Below, in pieces: positions 1 to 5,572 of a stretch of DNA of 5,572 nucleotides. Position 1 is the stretch's first letter, and every line of letters begins with the position of its first letter. Source of the DNA: JBBDWZ01 sp050732575 (GTDB lineage Bacteria; Gemmatimonadota; Gemmatimonadetes; Longimicrobiales; RSA9); NCBI GenBank assembly GCA_050732575.1, contig JBOHRF010000352.1:1-5572 (forward strand). The letters are read 5' to 3'. The notes under the pieces are model-generated. The model was not told the DNA's origin and did no database searches. It saw nothing but the letters and a program-made list of their open reading frames with translations. The translations under genes were made by a program, and so were the position numbers.

Positions 1-684
1 CGGCGCGTGCGTCTCGTTCTGGCCGTGCGAGACATGGTAAATCTCGAGCGTAGTCGTTTCCATGCGCGTGCTGAACGGATACGGCATGCGCCGGAACGCC
101 GAAGAAAACTCCTCGTTGGAAAGACCAGCCACGTACAGCTGACCATCCAGGTAGGCCAGATCCGTAACCGTCTGCGTGCGTGGATTCCGCCGCGCCGTGG
201 GGTTGGCAACGGGCGCATTCGCAATCGGTGCCAACGAGTGACGTACGTTTTCCAGCGAGACTTCTTCGATGGGACGCGTTGCATTGCGCGTCACGCGCAG
301 CAGTATCGGCTTGCTGCCCGCGCCGCGCCCGCGCGTAACCGTCAGATACACGTTGTGTGATGTCGGATGAACGGCCAGGTCGTGAATCAGGATGTCCTGC
401 GTTGTTGTGCCCAGAACTTCCGCGATCTTGCCATCAATCCCGTTCAGCTCGATGGCGCCGCCCGGCTGCGCCGCCTCTTCCACCTGGATTGCCAGGATCG
501 AACCGCCCTCACTGTCACCAATGAAAAGCGTGTTGTTCGGGCCGAACGTCATGGCACCGAGCGATTTCACGTCAGGCGAACCCATGCTCATTCCCGAGCC
601 CGCCGGATCCGGAGCAACCCAGGCGCCCAGCGCCGCCGCGATCGCAAGAACGCCAACACCGGTAAGTAGTTTGGCTCGCTTCAT
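1..684 (-). CDS. Secreted protein of unknown function, propeller-like, 3' end cut by window edge
   Basis: The reading frame is open from an ATG at 684 to the left edge, giving 228 codons with no stop, so the C-terminus is missing. AAAGG (691-695) lies six bases upstream of the ATG and supports this start. Residues 2-5 are basic (KRAK) and residues 6-24 are hydrophobic, a typical signal peptide, so the product is probably exported. The mature part contains strand-like stretches reminiscent of beta-propeller blades: residues 45-66 (MTFGPNNTLFIGDSEGG then SILAI), 101-118 (HDLAVHPTSHNVYLTVTR) and 175-187 (DLAYLDGQLYVAG). This pattern of Asp-Leu-Ala/hydrophobic strand, turn, then 'xLYVA' strand occurs in NHL, YVTN and similar propellers. 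I do not recognise a specific family or active site, so the fold is inference. The gene is divergent from the ferritin-like gene. Confidence 0.8.
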   Translation of the reverse strand, partial: MKRAKLLTGVGVLAIAAALGAWVAPDPAGSGMSMGSPDVKSLGAMTFGPNNTLFIGDSEGGSILAIQVEEAAQPGGAIELNGIDGKIAEVLGTTTQDILIHDLAVHPTSHNVYLTVTRGRGAGSKPILLRVTRNATRPIEEVSLENVRHSLAPIANAPVANPTARRNPRTQTVTDLAYLDGQLYVAGLSNEEFSSAFRRMPYPFSTRMETTTLEIYHVSHGQNETHAP

Positions 685-882
685 GAGAGACCTTTCCGTT
701 GGGCGAGGAATTTGGGTTTCACCGGCCTGGCGGCCGGCGGGTTTGTCGAAGCTGCTTCACCATAGGCGTACTACAGTGGGCAGGTCAACGGGCGTTGTCC
801 TTGCATCGGAATCATTCCCGGCTGTCTCCGCTGGCCTGCCAGCCGCAGACCCCCACAAGACCCGCCTCAGCCAGAGGATCGC
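685..882. promoter_or_regulatory. Divergent intergenic region with candidate promoter for the leftward gene
   Basis: These 198 bp separate the leftward secreted-protein gene from the rightward ferritin-like gene and must hold both promoters. For the leftward gene, a minus-strand TTGACC (783-788) and TATGGT (759-764) are separated by 18 bp, matching sigma-70 consensus at 5/6 and 4/6 positions. This would leave a leader of about 70 nt. That leader contains a perfect 6-bp stem with a 4-base loop, CCGGCC-TGGC-GGCCGG (722-737). An imperfect palindrome (783-800: GGTCAAC, GGGC, GTTGTCC, one mismatch per arm) overlaps the -35 and could be a regulator site. No convincing promoter for the rightward gene was found. 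All assignments are by eye only. Confidence 0.3.
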
Positions 883-1308
883 ATGAGGAAAAACCACAAG
901 CTCATCGCTGGATTGAACGAAGACCTGGCCGCCGAATACCAGGCGGTCATCATGTACCGCACCTACGGCAGTCAGGTCACCGGACCGTACCGTCAGGAGC
1001 TGCGCGAGTTCTTTGAGGGTGAAATCCCGGATGAACTGCACCACGCTGGTGTGCTGGCCGATAAAATCGTGGCCCTGGGTGGCACGCCCACCGTGGAATC
1101 GGCACCCGTGCCGGTGGCCAAGGACAACCGTGCCATGCTCGAAAATGCGCTACGGGCCGAGGTCGACACCATCCAACGCTACACGCGCCGCATCGAACAG
1201 GCCGAGCAGGCCGGCGAGCTGGCCATCAAGATCGAGCTGGAAAGTTTCGTGGTGGATGAAAGCAAACACCGCGATGATATTCAGCGCATGTTGGACGGCT
1301 GGCGCTGA
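883..1308 (+). CDS. Bacterioferritin-like ferritin-superfamily protein, 141 aa
   Basis: The ATG at 883 is preceded by AGAGG (873-877) at suitable spacing. The protein has the four-helix ferritin pattern with a full set of diiron ligands: Glu18 (helix A), Glu51 and His54 (ExxH, helix B), Glu93 (helix C), Glu126 and His129 (ExxH, helix D). This spacing is almost identical to bacterioferritin (18, 51, 54, 94, 127, 130), so ferroxidase chemistry on Fe(II) with O2 or H2O2 in the cytoplasm is the likely role. The residue after Glu51, where bacterioferritins carry the haem-ligand Met52, is Leu52, so classical haem binding is not expected. At 141 aa it is shorter than the usual ~158 aa and appears to lack the short C-terminal E helix, so assembly into a 24-mer cage is uncertain. 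There is no signal peptide. It stands alone on the plus strand, divergent from one gene and convergent with the RidA-like gene. A smaller ferritin-like enzyme rather than a storage ferritin is the main alternative. Confidence 0.85.
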   Translation: MRKNHKLIAGLNEDLAAEYQAVIMYRTYGSQVTGPYRQELREFFEGEIPDELHHAGVLADKIVALGGTPTVESAPVPVAKDNRAMLENALRAEVDTIQRYTRRIEQAEQAGELAIKIELESFVVDESKHRDDIQRMLDGWR

Positions 1309-1364
1309 GGTGTGCTGGTGAGAGAATCTTGAGTCGGGCAAAAAGGCGCTGGAGGGAGAAGTAA

Positions 1365-1478
1365 CGGGCGTGACGGGCGTGTCGGGCGTTTCGGGAACTG
1401 CAACCCACTACGCATCCGTTCCCGATACGCCCGATACGCCCGATACGCCCGATACGCCCGATACGCCCGATACGCCCG
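1365..1478. repeat. 9-bp tandem repeats in inverted arrangement (large hairpin) between convergent genes
   Basis: The right arm (1421-1474) has six identical copies of CCCGATACG followed by a partial CCCG (1475-1478). The left arm (1365-1391) has three degenerate copies in opposite orientation, CGGGCGT followed by GA, GT or TT, then CGGGAAC. Positions 1365-1398 pair with 1418-1451 across a 19-base loop: 34 positions with only four mismatches, two of which become G-U pairs in a plus-strand transcript. The right arm carries about three more units than the left. The array ends three bases from the stop codon of the RidA-like gene. It may act as a bidirectional transcription terminator for the two convergent genes, but there is no clear U-tract, so this role is inference. 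Confidence 0.9.
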
Positions 1479-1480
1479 TT

Positions 1481-1960
1481 TCAGGCTGCGTTACGCGCGC
1501 CGATCACGGCCGTGCATTCGATTTCAACACGCGCGTTCTGCGCCATGCCGCTCACGGCTACTGCACTGCGCGCCGGCCGATGTTTCGTGAAGTAGGTCTG
1601 GTACACCTCGTTCATTGCCCCCCATTCGGCAAAATCGGCCAGGAATACGGTGCACTTCACCACATCGTCCATGTGCGAACCATTGGCTTCCAGCAGCGCC
1701 TTGACGCGATCCAGCGAGACCTTCGTTTCCGGCGTGATGCCGCGCTCGCCACTCGTGCCCAGCTGACCCGACAGGTACAACGTGTTGCCCACGCGGACGG
1801 CTGCAGACAGAAACCGGCCGTTGTTGATGAACTGCACGTCGGCCTGCTGCTGCTCGTCAGCATCGGATGCCGTGGCCCGTGGACCATTGGAAAAACTCGC
1901 GGCAACCAGCACGGTACAAACACCAAACGCACAGGCAGTGATGGCGCGAAACGATCGCAT
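1481..1960 (-). CDS. RidA/YjgF/UK114-family protein with signal peptide, 159 aa
   Basis: The start is the ATG at 1960, preceded by AGGAGAA (1966-1972) five bases upstream; an in-frame GTG at 2020 has weaker support. Residues 1-32 form a signal peptide (MRSFR, then a hydrophobic stretch at 7-22, probable cleavage near the ATASDA region). The RidA domain covers about residues 43-156. It includes the YLSGQ strand, ITPETK, 'VVKCTVFLADF', and the signature PARSAVAVSGMAQNARVEIE at 129-148. Arg131 matches the substrate-carboxylate-binding Arg105 of E. coli RidA and Glu146 matches its Glu120. RidA hydrolyses reactive 2-aminoacrylate and related enamines/imines in the cytoplasm; this copy keeps the key residues but is predicted to be exported, so its substrate may differ. 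It lies 84 bp downstream of the toxin gene, has its own ribosome binding site, and is convergent with the ferritin-like gene. Confidence 0.9.
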   Translation of the reverse strand: MRSFRAITACAFGVCTVLVAASFSNGPRATASDADEQQQADVQFINNGRFLSAAVRVGNTLYLSGQLGTSGERGITPETKVSLDRVKALLEANGSHMDDVVKCTVFLADFAEWGAMNEVYQTYFTKHRPARSAVAVSGMAQNARVEIECTAVIGARNAA

Positions 1961-2044
1961 GAGGGTTCTCCTGGTGAATGGACAGGTCGAGGTCTGCGAA
2001 GATGGTGAGCCCGGCCACACGCGTCCAGCCGAACCGGCGTCCCG

Positions 2045-2758
2045 CTACACGGCCGGGGAAGGCAGCAACCCGCTTACCAGGAAATCGAGCCGAGGAAACG
2101 TGTGCGTGGCCCGCTGAAAGTAATCCCGGCGCAGGAACTCCACACCCTGCCGCGTGGCCACACAGTGCCACGTCTCGAGCCGTTCCGGTTGCGACCGCGC
2201 AAACGCCCCAGCCTTGATTACGCCCACGTTCACACCGCCCAGCACAGCACGCGCAGACACATAACGGAACGCCTCAACGCCCGCCTCGCGCATGGCCCGA
2301 CCCAGGGCCTGCGTCTCCTCATATTTCACAGGCGAGGCAAGCGTCTCCTCATGTATCGCAAAGGGCAGTACCGTCAAATCAATCCCGTGCTGCGCATCGA
2401 TGGGAACGCTGAAGGCGCTCAACTCGGTCTCCAACACGCCCAGGTCCGCACGCGTGCCCTCCAGGAACACCAGCCGATAGTACGCTACCTCGGCAAATGC
2501 ACCGCGCACCGCCTCCGATCCATACCAAATACCAGGCTCCGTGCGCACACCAAAACGCGAACCGTGGCGCAACGGTGGATAGCGAAAAGGCGTGGACAAC
2601 AGATAATGCAGGCTCGCAGGCGACACATTGGGCGGCTTCGCTTGCTCGATCATCTGCTCCAGCAACTGCTGCTCCGCATCCGAGGCGACCAGCTTGCGCG
2701 TCGAGATCTGATGCTGCGACTCCACCACCCGCCAGGCCGCCAGCCGCAGCCTCCGCAT
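2045..2758 (-). CDS. RES-domain toxin (NAD+ phosphorylase/hydrolase family), 237 aa
   Basis: The RES domain takes its name from conserved Arg, Glu and Ser residues, and characterised members (for example M. tuberculosis MbcT) destroy cellular NAD+. Here the N-terminus reads MRRLRLAAWRVVESQH, close to the usual RES opening. The core at residues 58-101 contains FRYPPLRHGSRFG, GIWYGS and AFAEVAYYRLVFLEG, giving candidate active-site Arg68, Tyr79 and Glu90. Ser168 in YVSARA and Asn177 in GGVNVGVI fit the later conserved Ser and Asn positions. The ATG at 2758 lies one base after the antitoxin stop codon (TGA at 2760-2762), implying translational coupling; no strong separate ribosome binding site is visible. 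A GTG at 2845 in the same frame would overlap the antitoxin by 86 bp and is unlikely. No frameshift or missing core residue is seen, so the toxin is probably active. Stop is TAG at 2045-2047. Confidence 0.88.
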   Translation of the reverse strand: MRRLRLAAWRVVESQHQISTRKLVASDAEQQLLEQMIEQAKPPNVSPASLHYLLSTPFRYPPLRHGSRFGVRTEPGIWYGSEAVRGAFAEVAYYRLVFLEGTRADLGVLETELSAFSVPIDAQHGIDLTVLPFAIHEETLASPVKYEETQALGRAMREAGVEAFRYVSARAVLGGVNVGVIKAGAFARSQPERLETWHCVATRQGVEFLRRDYFQRATHTFPRLDFLVSGLLPSPAV

Positions 2759-2759
2759 C

Positions 2760-3134
2760 TCAGAGCCGCCCGCGCATTGCGTCCAGATACTGGACAACAG
2801 CAACCAATCCTTCCACGCCCCGAACCCGCTCCGCCGGAATACCACCTACGTGTGTATTCTCCGCCTGAAACCATGCCCGCGCCTGCACCTCATCACCGCC
2901 TACCAGCGCATCAAGACTCCGAAACAGGCGCAGAAACAAAAGCGCCAACTCACCCTGCTTGCTGATCGGCTCGATGGTGCGCCCAAGCTTCAACCGCGAA
3001 ACCGTCGCCTCGCTGGCACCAATGATTTGCGCCAGCTGCCGATTTCGAACGCCCAGTCGGCCCGCTGCCGAAAGCAGCGCCCGGGTCAGAACCTGCGCCG
3101 GCTCACCGCCCGGCGCTCGAAGAGGCTTGCTCAT
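2760..3134 (-). CDS. Xre/ParS/MbcA-type antitoxin with toxin-binding domain, 124 aa
   Basis: Partner of the RES toxin immediately downstream, in the standard antitoxin-first order. Residues about 28-51 form a helix-turn-helix (RQLAQIIGASEATVSRLK) that should bind the operon promoter. Residues about 62-124 match the DUF2384-type toxin-binding domain: 'ELALLFLRLFRSLDALVGGD', 'ARAWFQAENTHVGGIPAERV', then GVEGLVAVVQYLDAMRGRL at the C-terminus. In solved RES/Xre complexes this C-terminal part blocks the toxin active site. The ATG at 3134 is the only sensible start. AGGTG sits only one base before it, so the ribosome binding site is poor, and the candidate -10 is close enough for a nearly leaderless transcript. 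Autoregulation through the TGCANNTGCAA elements is inference. Confidence 0.88.
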   Translation of the reverse strand: MSKPLRAPGGEPAQVLTRALLSAAGRLGVRNRQLAQIIGASEATVSRLKLGRTIEPISKQGELALLFLRLFRSLDALVGGDEVQARAWFQAENTHVGGIPAERVRGVEGLVAVVQYLDAMRGRL

Positions 3135-3172
3135 GCACCTGCAAGATAAGGCTTGTATTGTTGCATGTGCAA
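3134..3172 (-). promoter_or_regulatory. Candidate toxin-antitoxin promoter with duplicated operator
   Basis: The 51-bp gap before the antitoxin contains, on the minus strand, TTGCAC (3167-3172) and TTATCT (3144-3149) separated by 17 bp, a plausible sigma-70 promoter. Two related elements flank it: TGCATGTGCAA at 3162-3172, inside the perfect-arm palindrome TTGCA-TG-TGCAA (3161-3172), and TGCACCTGCAA at 3134-3144. Both fit TGCANNTGCAA and their starts are 28 bp apart. One overlaps the -35; the other overlaps the first base of the antitoxin start codon and touches the -10. This is where an autoregulating antitoxin would bind. The pattern is seen directly; the function is inferred. Confidence 0.5.
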
Positions 3173-3185
3173 TATTCCGATGGCC

Positions 3186-4877
3186 TCACAGCTTGGGGTG
3201 CCGCTCATGCCAGTCAGTGGCACGCTGGTAGGCATGGGCAACGGACAGGATCTTGTCATCGGCGAACAGATCACCGATGATGGTTGTGCAGAGTGGTTGT
3301 GCGATCTGGCCCTGGGGTTGGCCCTGTGCGTTCAGGGGCGGGCCGAAAGCATAGGGCAAGACCACGGCGGGGTGACCTGTCTGGTTGGTGAGTCCAACAT
3401 CGCCCTGACCGCTCACATACATATCGAAGCCCTGCATCAGTTCGGCCATCTTGCGCATCAGGATCAAACGCCGCCGTTGTGATTGCAGGAATTCCAATGC
3501 GGTTACGGTACGTCCGCGGCTGAAGCGGCCGCGTGTGCCGCCGCCGCCGCGGCCTCGACCGCCCGTGGTGTCCGCAAGCATGGCCATGGAATCGGCCGGC
3601 AGGGGCGGCCAGGAGGCCACGTAGAAGTCGAAGGCCGCTGCGGATTCGACGCCGAGTGAGTTGACGCCTCGCGTGTCCGGCCGAGCGGGCATGGGTTTGG
3701 GGTCCGCGCCCAGCTCGTGCAGTTTGTCCACGAATTCTTTTGGTGCGCGCTCGTCAAAGCCAATGCGGAAGGTGCGCAAGTCGGCATGGCGATCGAATTG
3801 GAACGGCGCCATCACGGTGGCCGGATCTTTTTCATCTACGCCGTGAATGGTGTTGAAGAGCAGTGCGCAGTCCTCCACGGTACGGCACATGGGTCCGACC
3901 TTGTCCATGGTCCAGGCCAGAACCATTCCGCCATAACGACTGACGCGTCCAAATGTTGGGCGGAGCGCGGAAATGCCGCAGCGAATGGAGGGTGAAACAA
4001 TCGATCCCTGCGTTTCCGTGCCCAGAGCAAAAGCAACGCAGCCTGCCGCGGTTGCCGATCCGGGTCCAGCGGATGATCCGCTCGCGCCTTGTGCGACGTT
4101 CCAGGGATTCTTGGTCTGACCGCGATACCAGTTGTCGCCCTGCGCGAACATGCCAGTGGCCAACTTGGCGATCAGGACGGCGCCGGCGTCGCGCAAGCGC
4201 ACAACCATTTCCGCGTCGTAGTCCAGCATCTGGTTCTCGAAGTCTTTCGAGCCCCATGTAGTGCGCACGCCTTTGGTGGCAAAGAGGTCTTTCACGCCCC
4301 AGGGGATGCCGTGCAAGGGGCCGCGATACTGTCCGCTGCGGATCTCGTTGTCAGCCTGTTGCGCTGCTTCTTTGGCCTGTGCCTCCATGATGGTGACGGC
4401 GCACAGTAAGGTTGGGTCGAGGCGCTTGAGTCGCTCGAGATAAATCTCCGTGAGTGTGACCGACGAGACCTTGCGCGCCTTGACCAGCGCCGACAGGCGG
4501 TGCAAGGGCAGGAACGCAATCTCTTCCGCGGCAGTTGGCACGGGTCCTTTCCACGGCTCAACGACAAACCGGGCGCGCTCGAATGCGGCGCGGCCACGTT
4601 CCTTGGCAATTTTCTCCAGATACGCGCCCGTTCCGCCCGGATACGCCTGGTACATGAGCGCGGGCGGCTCACCATTGCCCAGCGGTGGCAGCGGCGGCTG
4701 CTGTTGCTGTTGCGGCCGAACTGGTTCCTGGCCCGTTGCCGTAGCGCGGCCTACCAGGCCGCCCGCAGTGGCGGCGGCCAGCGCCATTTTCACGAAATCA
4801 CGACGGCCTACTCCAGATTCGGTGGACTCGGCCAGCTCATTGGCGCTGCCATCCAATGCCTCTTGATCCACGCTCAT
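3186..4877 (-). CDS. Tat-exported amidase-signature (AS) family hydrolase, 563 aa
   Basis: The start is the ATG at 4877, although its ribosome binding site is weak; a TTG at 4952 is in frame but less likely. A Tat motif GRRDFVK (Arg25-Arg26) followed by an Ala/Gly-rich hydrophobic stretch (about 31-47) predicts export of the folded enzyme. A Gln/Pro-rich linker (about 50-67) follows, then the AS domain. The Ser-cisSer-Lys triad is visible: Lys196 in GIPWGVKDLF, Ser268 in GASGSSAGPGSA, and nucleophile Ser292 in GTETQGSIVSPS. The Ser268-Ser292 spacing of 24 equals that in FAAH. Gln290 occupies a Gly of the usual TGGS oxyanion loop; other GSETxGSIVSP-type enzymes also vary there. A Gly/Arg-rich stretch (439-456) interrupts the region before TALEFLQ. 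It resembles GatA-like proteins, but export rules out tRNA amidation; it probably cleaves an amide, substrate unknown. It lies upstream of the toxin-antitoxin operon on the same strand. Confidence 0.88.
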   Translation of the reverse strand: MSVDQEALDGSANELAESTESGVGRRDFVKMALAAATAGGLVGRATATGQEPVRPQQQQQPPLPPLGNGEPPALMYQAYPGGTGAYLEKIAKERGRAAFERARFVVEPWKGPVPTAAEEIAFLPLHRLSALVKARKVSSVTLTEIYLERLKRLDPTLLCAVTIMEAQAKEAAQQADNEIRSGQYRGPLHGIPWGVKDLFATKGVRTTWGSKDFENQMLDYDAEMVVRLRDAGAVLIAKLATGMFAQGDNWYRGQTKNPWNVAQGASGSSAGPGSATAAGCVAFALGTETQGSIVSPSIRCGISALRPTFGRVSRYGGMVLAWTMDKVGPMCRTVEDCALLFNTIHGVDEKDPATVMAPFQFDRHADLRTFRIGFDERAPKEFVDKLHELGADPKPMPARPDTRGVNSLGVESAAAFDFYVASWPPLPADSMAMLADTTGGRGRGGGGTRGRFSRGRTVTALEFLQSQRRRLILMRKMAELMQGFDMYVSGQGDVGLTNQTGHPAVVLPYAFGPPLNAQGQPQGQIAQPLCTTIIGDLFADDKILSVAHAYQRATDWHERHPKL

Positions 4878-5054
4878 GGGAGCACTCGCTGCGTTCGGGG
4901 ACGGGTTGGTCTGTGGGGGCGGGTTGGCGAAGCGCGTCCTGCCCGTGCGCAACGTCGCGTCCGCACGCCCGGAATGTTAGGCGAGTGGACAGGTCGCGCA
5001 CAACGCAAGCAGTTTGACCGACCGTGGTGGCCGTACTATCCGGCTCAACGTCGT
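4878..5054 (-). promoter_or_regulatory. Intergenic region upstream of the amidase, weak promoter candidate
   Basis: These 177 bp lie between the permease stop codon and the amidase start. On the minus strand, TAACAT (4974-4979) with TTGTGC (4998-5003), 18 bp apart, is a weak promoter candidate about 100 bp before the ATG. A short inverted repeat, CGTGCG (4944-4949) and CGCACG (4962-4967), lies between it and the gene. No convincing intrinsic terminator for the permease gene was seen, so read-through into the amidase is possible. Confidence 0.2.
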
Positions 5055-5572
5055 CTACAACTCATGCAGGACGCGCATGGGATCGACACGCGAGGCGCGT
5101 TGCGCGGGAATCCAGGTCGCCGTCATGGCCACGCCAGCCAGCAACAATGACACGGCCACGTACGTCACCGCATCGCCGGGAGCAATGCCGTAGAGAATTC
5201 CCTGCATCAGTCGCGTCAGTGAGAATCCAGCCGCCAGCCCGCCCGCGATCCCGGCCGCAACCAGGACGGCACCCTGGCGCAGAAATGCGCCTACCACCAC
5301 GGGCTGCGTAGCGCCGAGCGCCATGCGAATCGCGATGTCGCGGCGCCGCTGTGCTACCGCATACGCTACCACGCCATACAAACCGATGGTGGCCAGTAAC
5401 ACGGCGAATCCGGCAAATCCGGCCAGGATCGACGCCAGGAAGCGAGACGGCAAACTTGCCTGCGCCACGACTTCCTCCAACCAGCGCGCGTCGTTGAGCG
5501 GCATTTCCGGATTGAGCGACCAGACGGCGCGGCGGACCTGGTCCAACCGGCCGCGGCCCGATGGGTCACGGA
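5055..5572 (-). CDS. C-terminal FtsX domain of an ADOP/MacB-type ABC permease, 5' end cut by window edge
   Basis: The frame is open to the right edge with no stop, and the visible 172 residues are the C-terminal end. It reads VRRAVWSLNPEMPLNDARWLEEVVAQ, the end of a periplasmic MacB-like domain, then three membrane segments typical of the FtsX domain: FLASILAGFAGFAVLLATIG with LYGVVAYAVA, then GAVLVAAGIAGGLAAGF, then AVTYVAVSLLLAGVAMTATW. The conserved cytoplasmic loop QRRRDIAIRMALGAT follows the first segment, and the protein ends with ASRVDPMRVLHEL before TAG. This order and ending match the duplicated orphan permeases (ADOP, ~800 aa) common in Acidobacteriota and Gemmatimonadota, where the ATPase is often encoded elsewhere. 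Substrate is unknown. The internal TTG at 5544-5546 is not the true start. Confidence 0.88.
   Translation of the reverse strand, partial: RDPSGRGRLDQVRRAVWSLNPEMPLNDARWLEEVVAQASLPSRFLASILAGFAGFAVLLATIGLYGVVAYAVAQRRRDIAIRMALGATQPVVVGAFLRQGAVLVAAGIAGGLAAGFSLTRLMQGILYGIAPGDAVTYVAVSLLLAGVAMTATWIPAQRASRVDPMRVLHEL

Noticed and set aside
757..1044. Minus-strand open frame across the divergent region and ferritin-like start
   Set aside because: It covers the 5' part of a gene with complete diiron ligands and shows no recognisable family itself.
1421..1478. Possible CRISPR array
   Set aside because: Units are 9 bp and directly adjacent with no unique spacers, so it is a simple tandem repeat.
1370..2008. 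Long plus-strand open frame with a DTP repeat, overlapping the RidA-like gene
   Set aside because: The repeat peptide comes from the 9-bp array and the rest is the antisense of a clear RidA-family gene with a good ribosome binding site.
2102..2965. 287-codon plus-strand open frame over the toxin and antitoxin
   Set aside because: The product is rich in Arg, His and Pro, a typical antisense shadow in GC-rich DNA, and the opposite strand encodes two recognisable families.
3832..4257. 141-codon minus-strand open frame inside the amidase gene
   Set aside because: It is an out-of-frame shadow; the amidase frame carries the catalytic Ser residues across the same bases.
4500..5150. 216-codon plus-strand open frame over the amidase N-terminus and the gap beyond it
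   Set aside because: No recognisable domain, and it spans the Tat signal region and permease end on the other strand.

Overview
The window is high-GC bacterial DNA with short intergenic gaps and seven protein genes, two of them cut by the window edges. A Tat-exported amidase, a C-terminal fragment of an ADOP/MacB-type permease and several secreted proteins suggest a Gram-negative soil-type lineage such as Gemmatimonadota or Acidobacteriota. That assignment is inference; there is no rRNA or other phylogenetic marker here.

Layout, left to right. Positions 1-684 (minus) hold the N-terminal part of a secreted protein of unknown function with propeller-like strand patterns. A divergent 198-bp promoter region follows. 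Positions 883-1308 (plus) encode a short bacterioferritin-like protein with a complete diiron site. A 172-bp gap between convergent genes contains a 9-bp tandem repeat arranged as a large inverted repeat. Positions 1481-1960 (minus) encode a RidA-family protein with a signal peptide. Positions 2045-2758 and 2760-3134 (minus) form a type II toxin-antitoxin operon: a RES-domain toxin preceded by its Xre/ParS/MbcA-type antitoxin, with a repeated TGCANNTGCAA element over the promoter and start codon. Positions 3186-4877 (minus) encode a Tat-dependent amidase-signature enzyme. Positions 5055-5572 (minus) encode the last FtsX domain of an ABC-type permease, open at the right edge.

The genes do not form one pathway. 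All are on the minus strand except the ferritin-like gene. The only clear functional unit is the toxin-antitoxin pair, with stop and start codons one base apart. Four of the other products are predicted to be exported or membrane bound. No tRNA, rRNA, insertion sequence or CRISPR array was seen. The toxin-antitoxin class is already known. The least explained sequence is the 9-bp repeat hairpin at 1365-1478, and the next is the paired operator-like element in front of the antitoxin.
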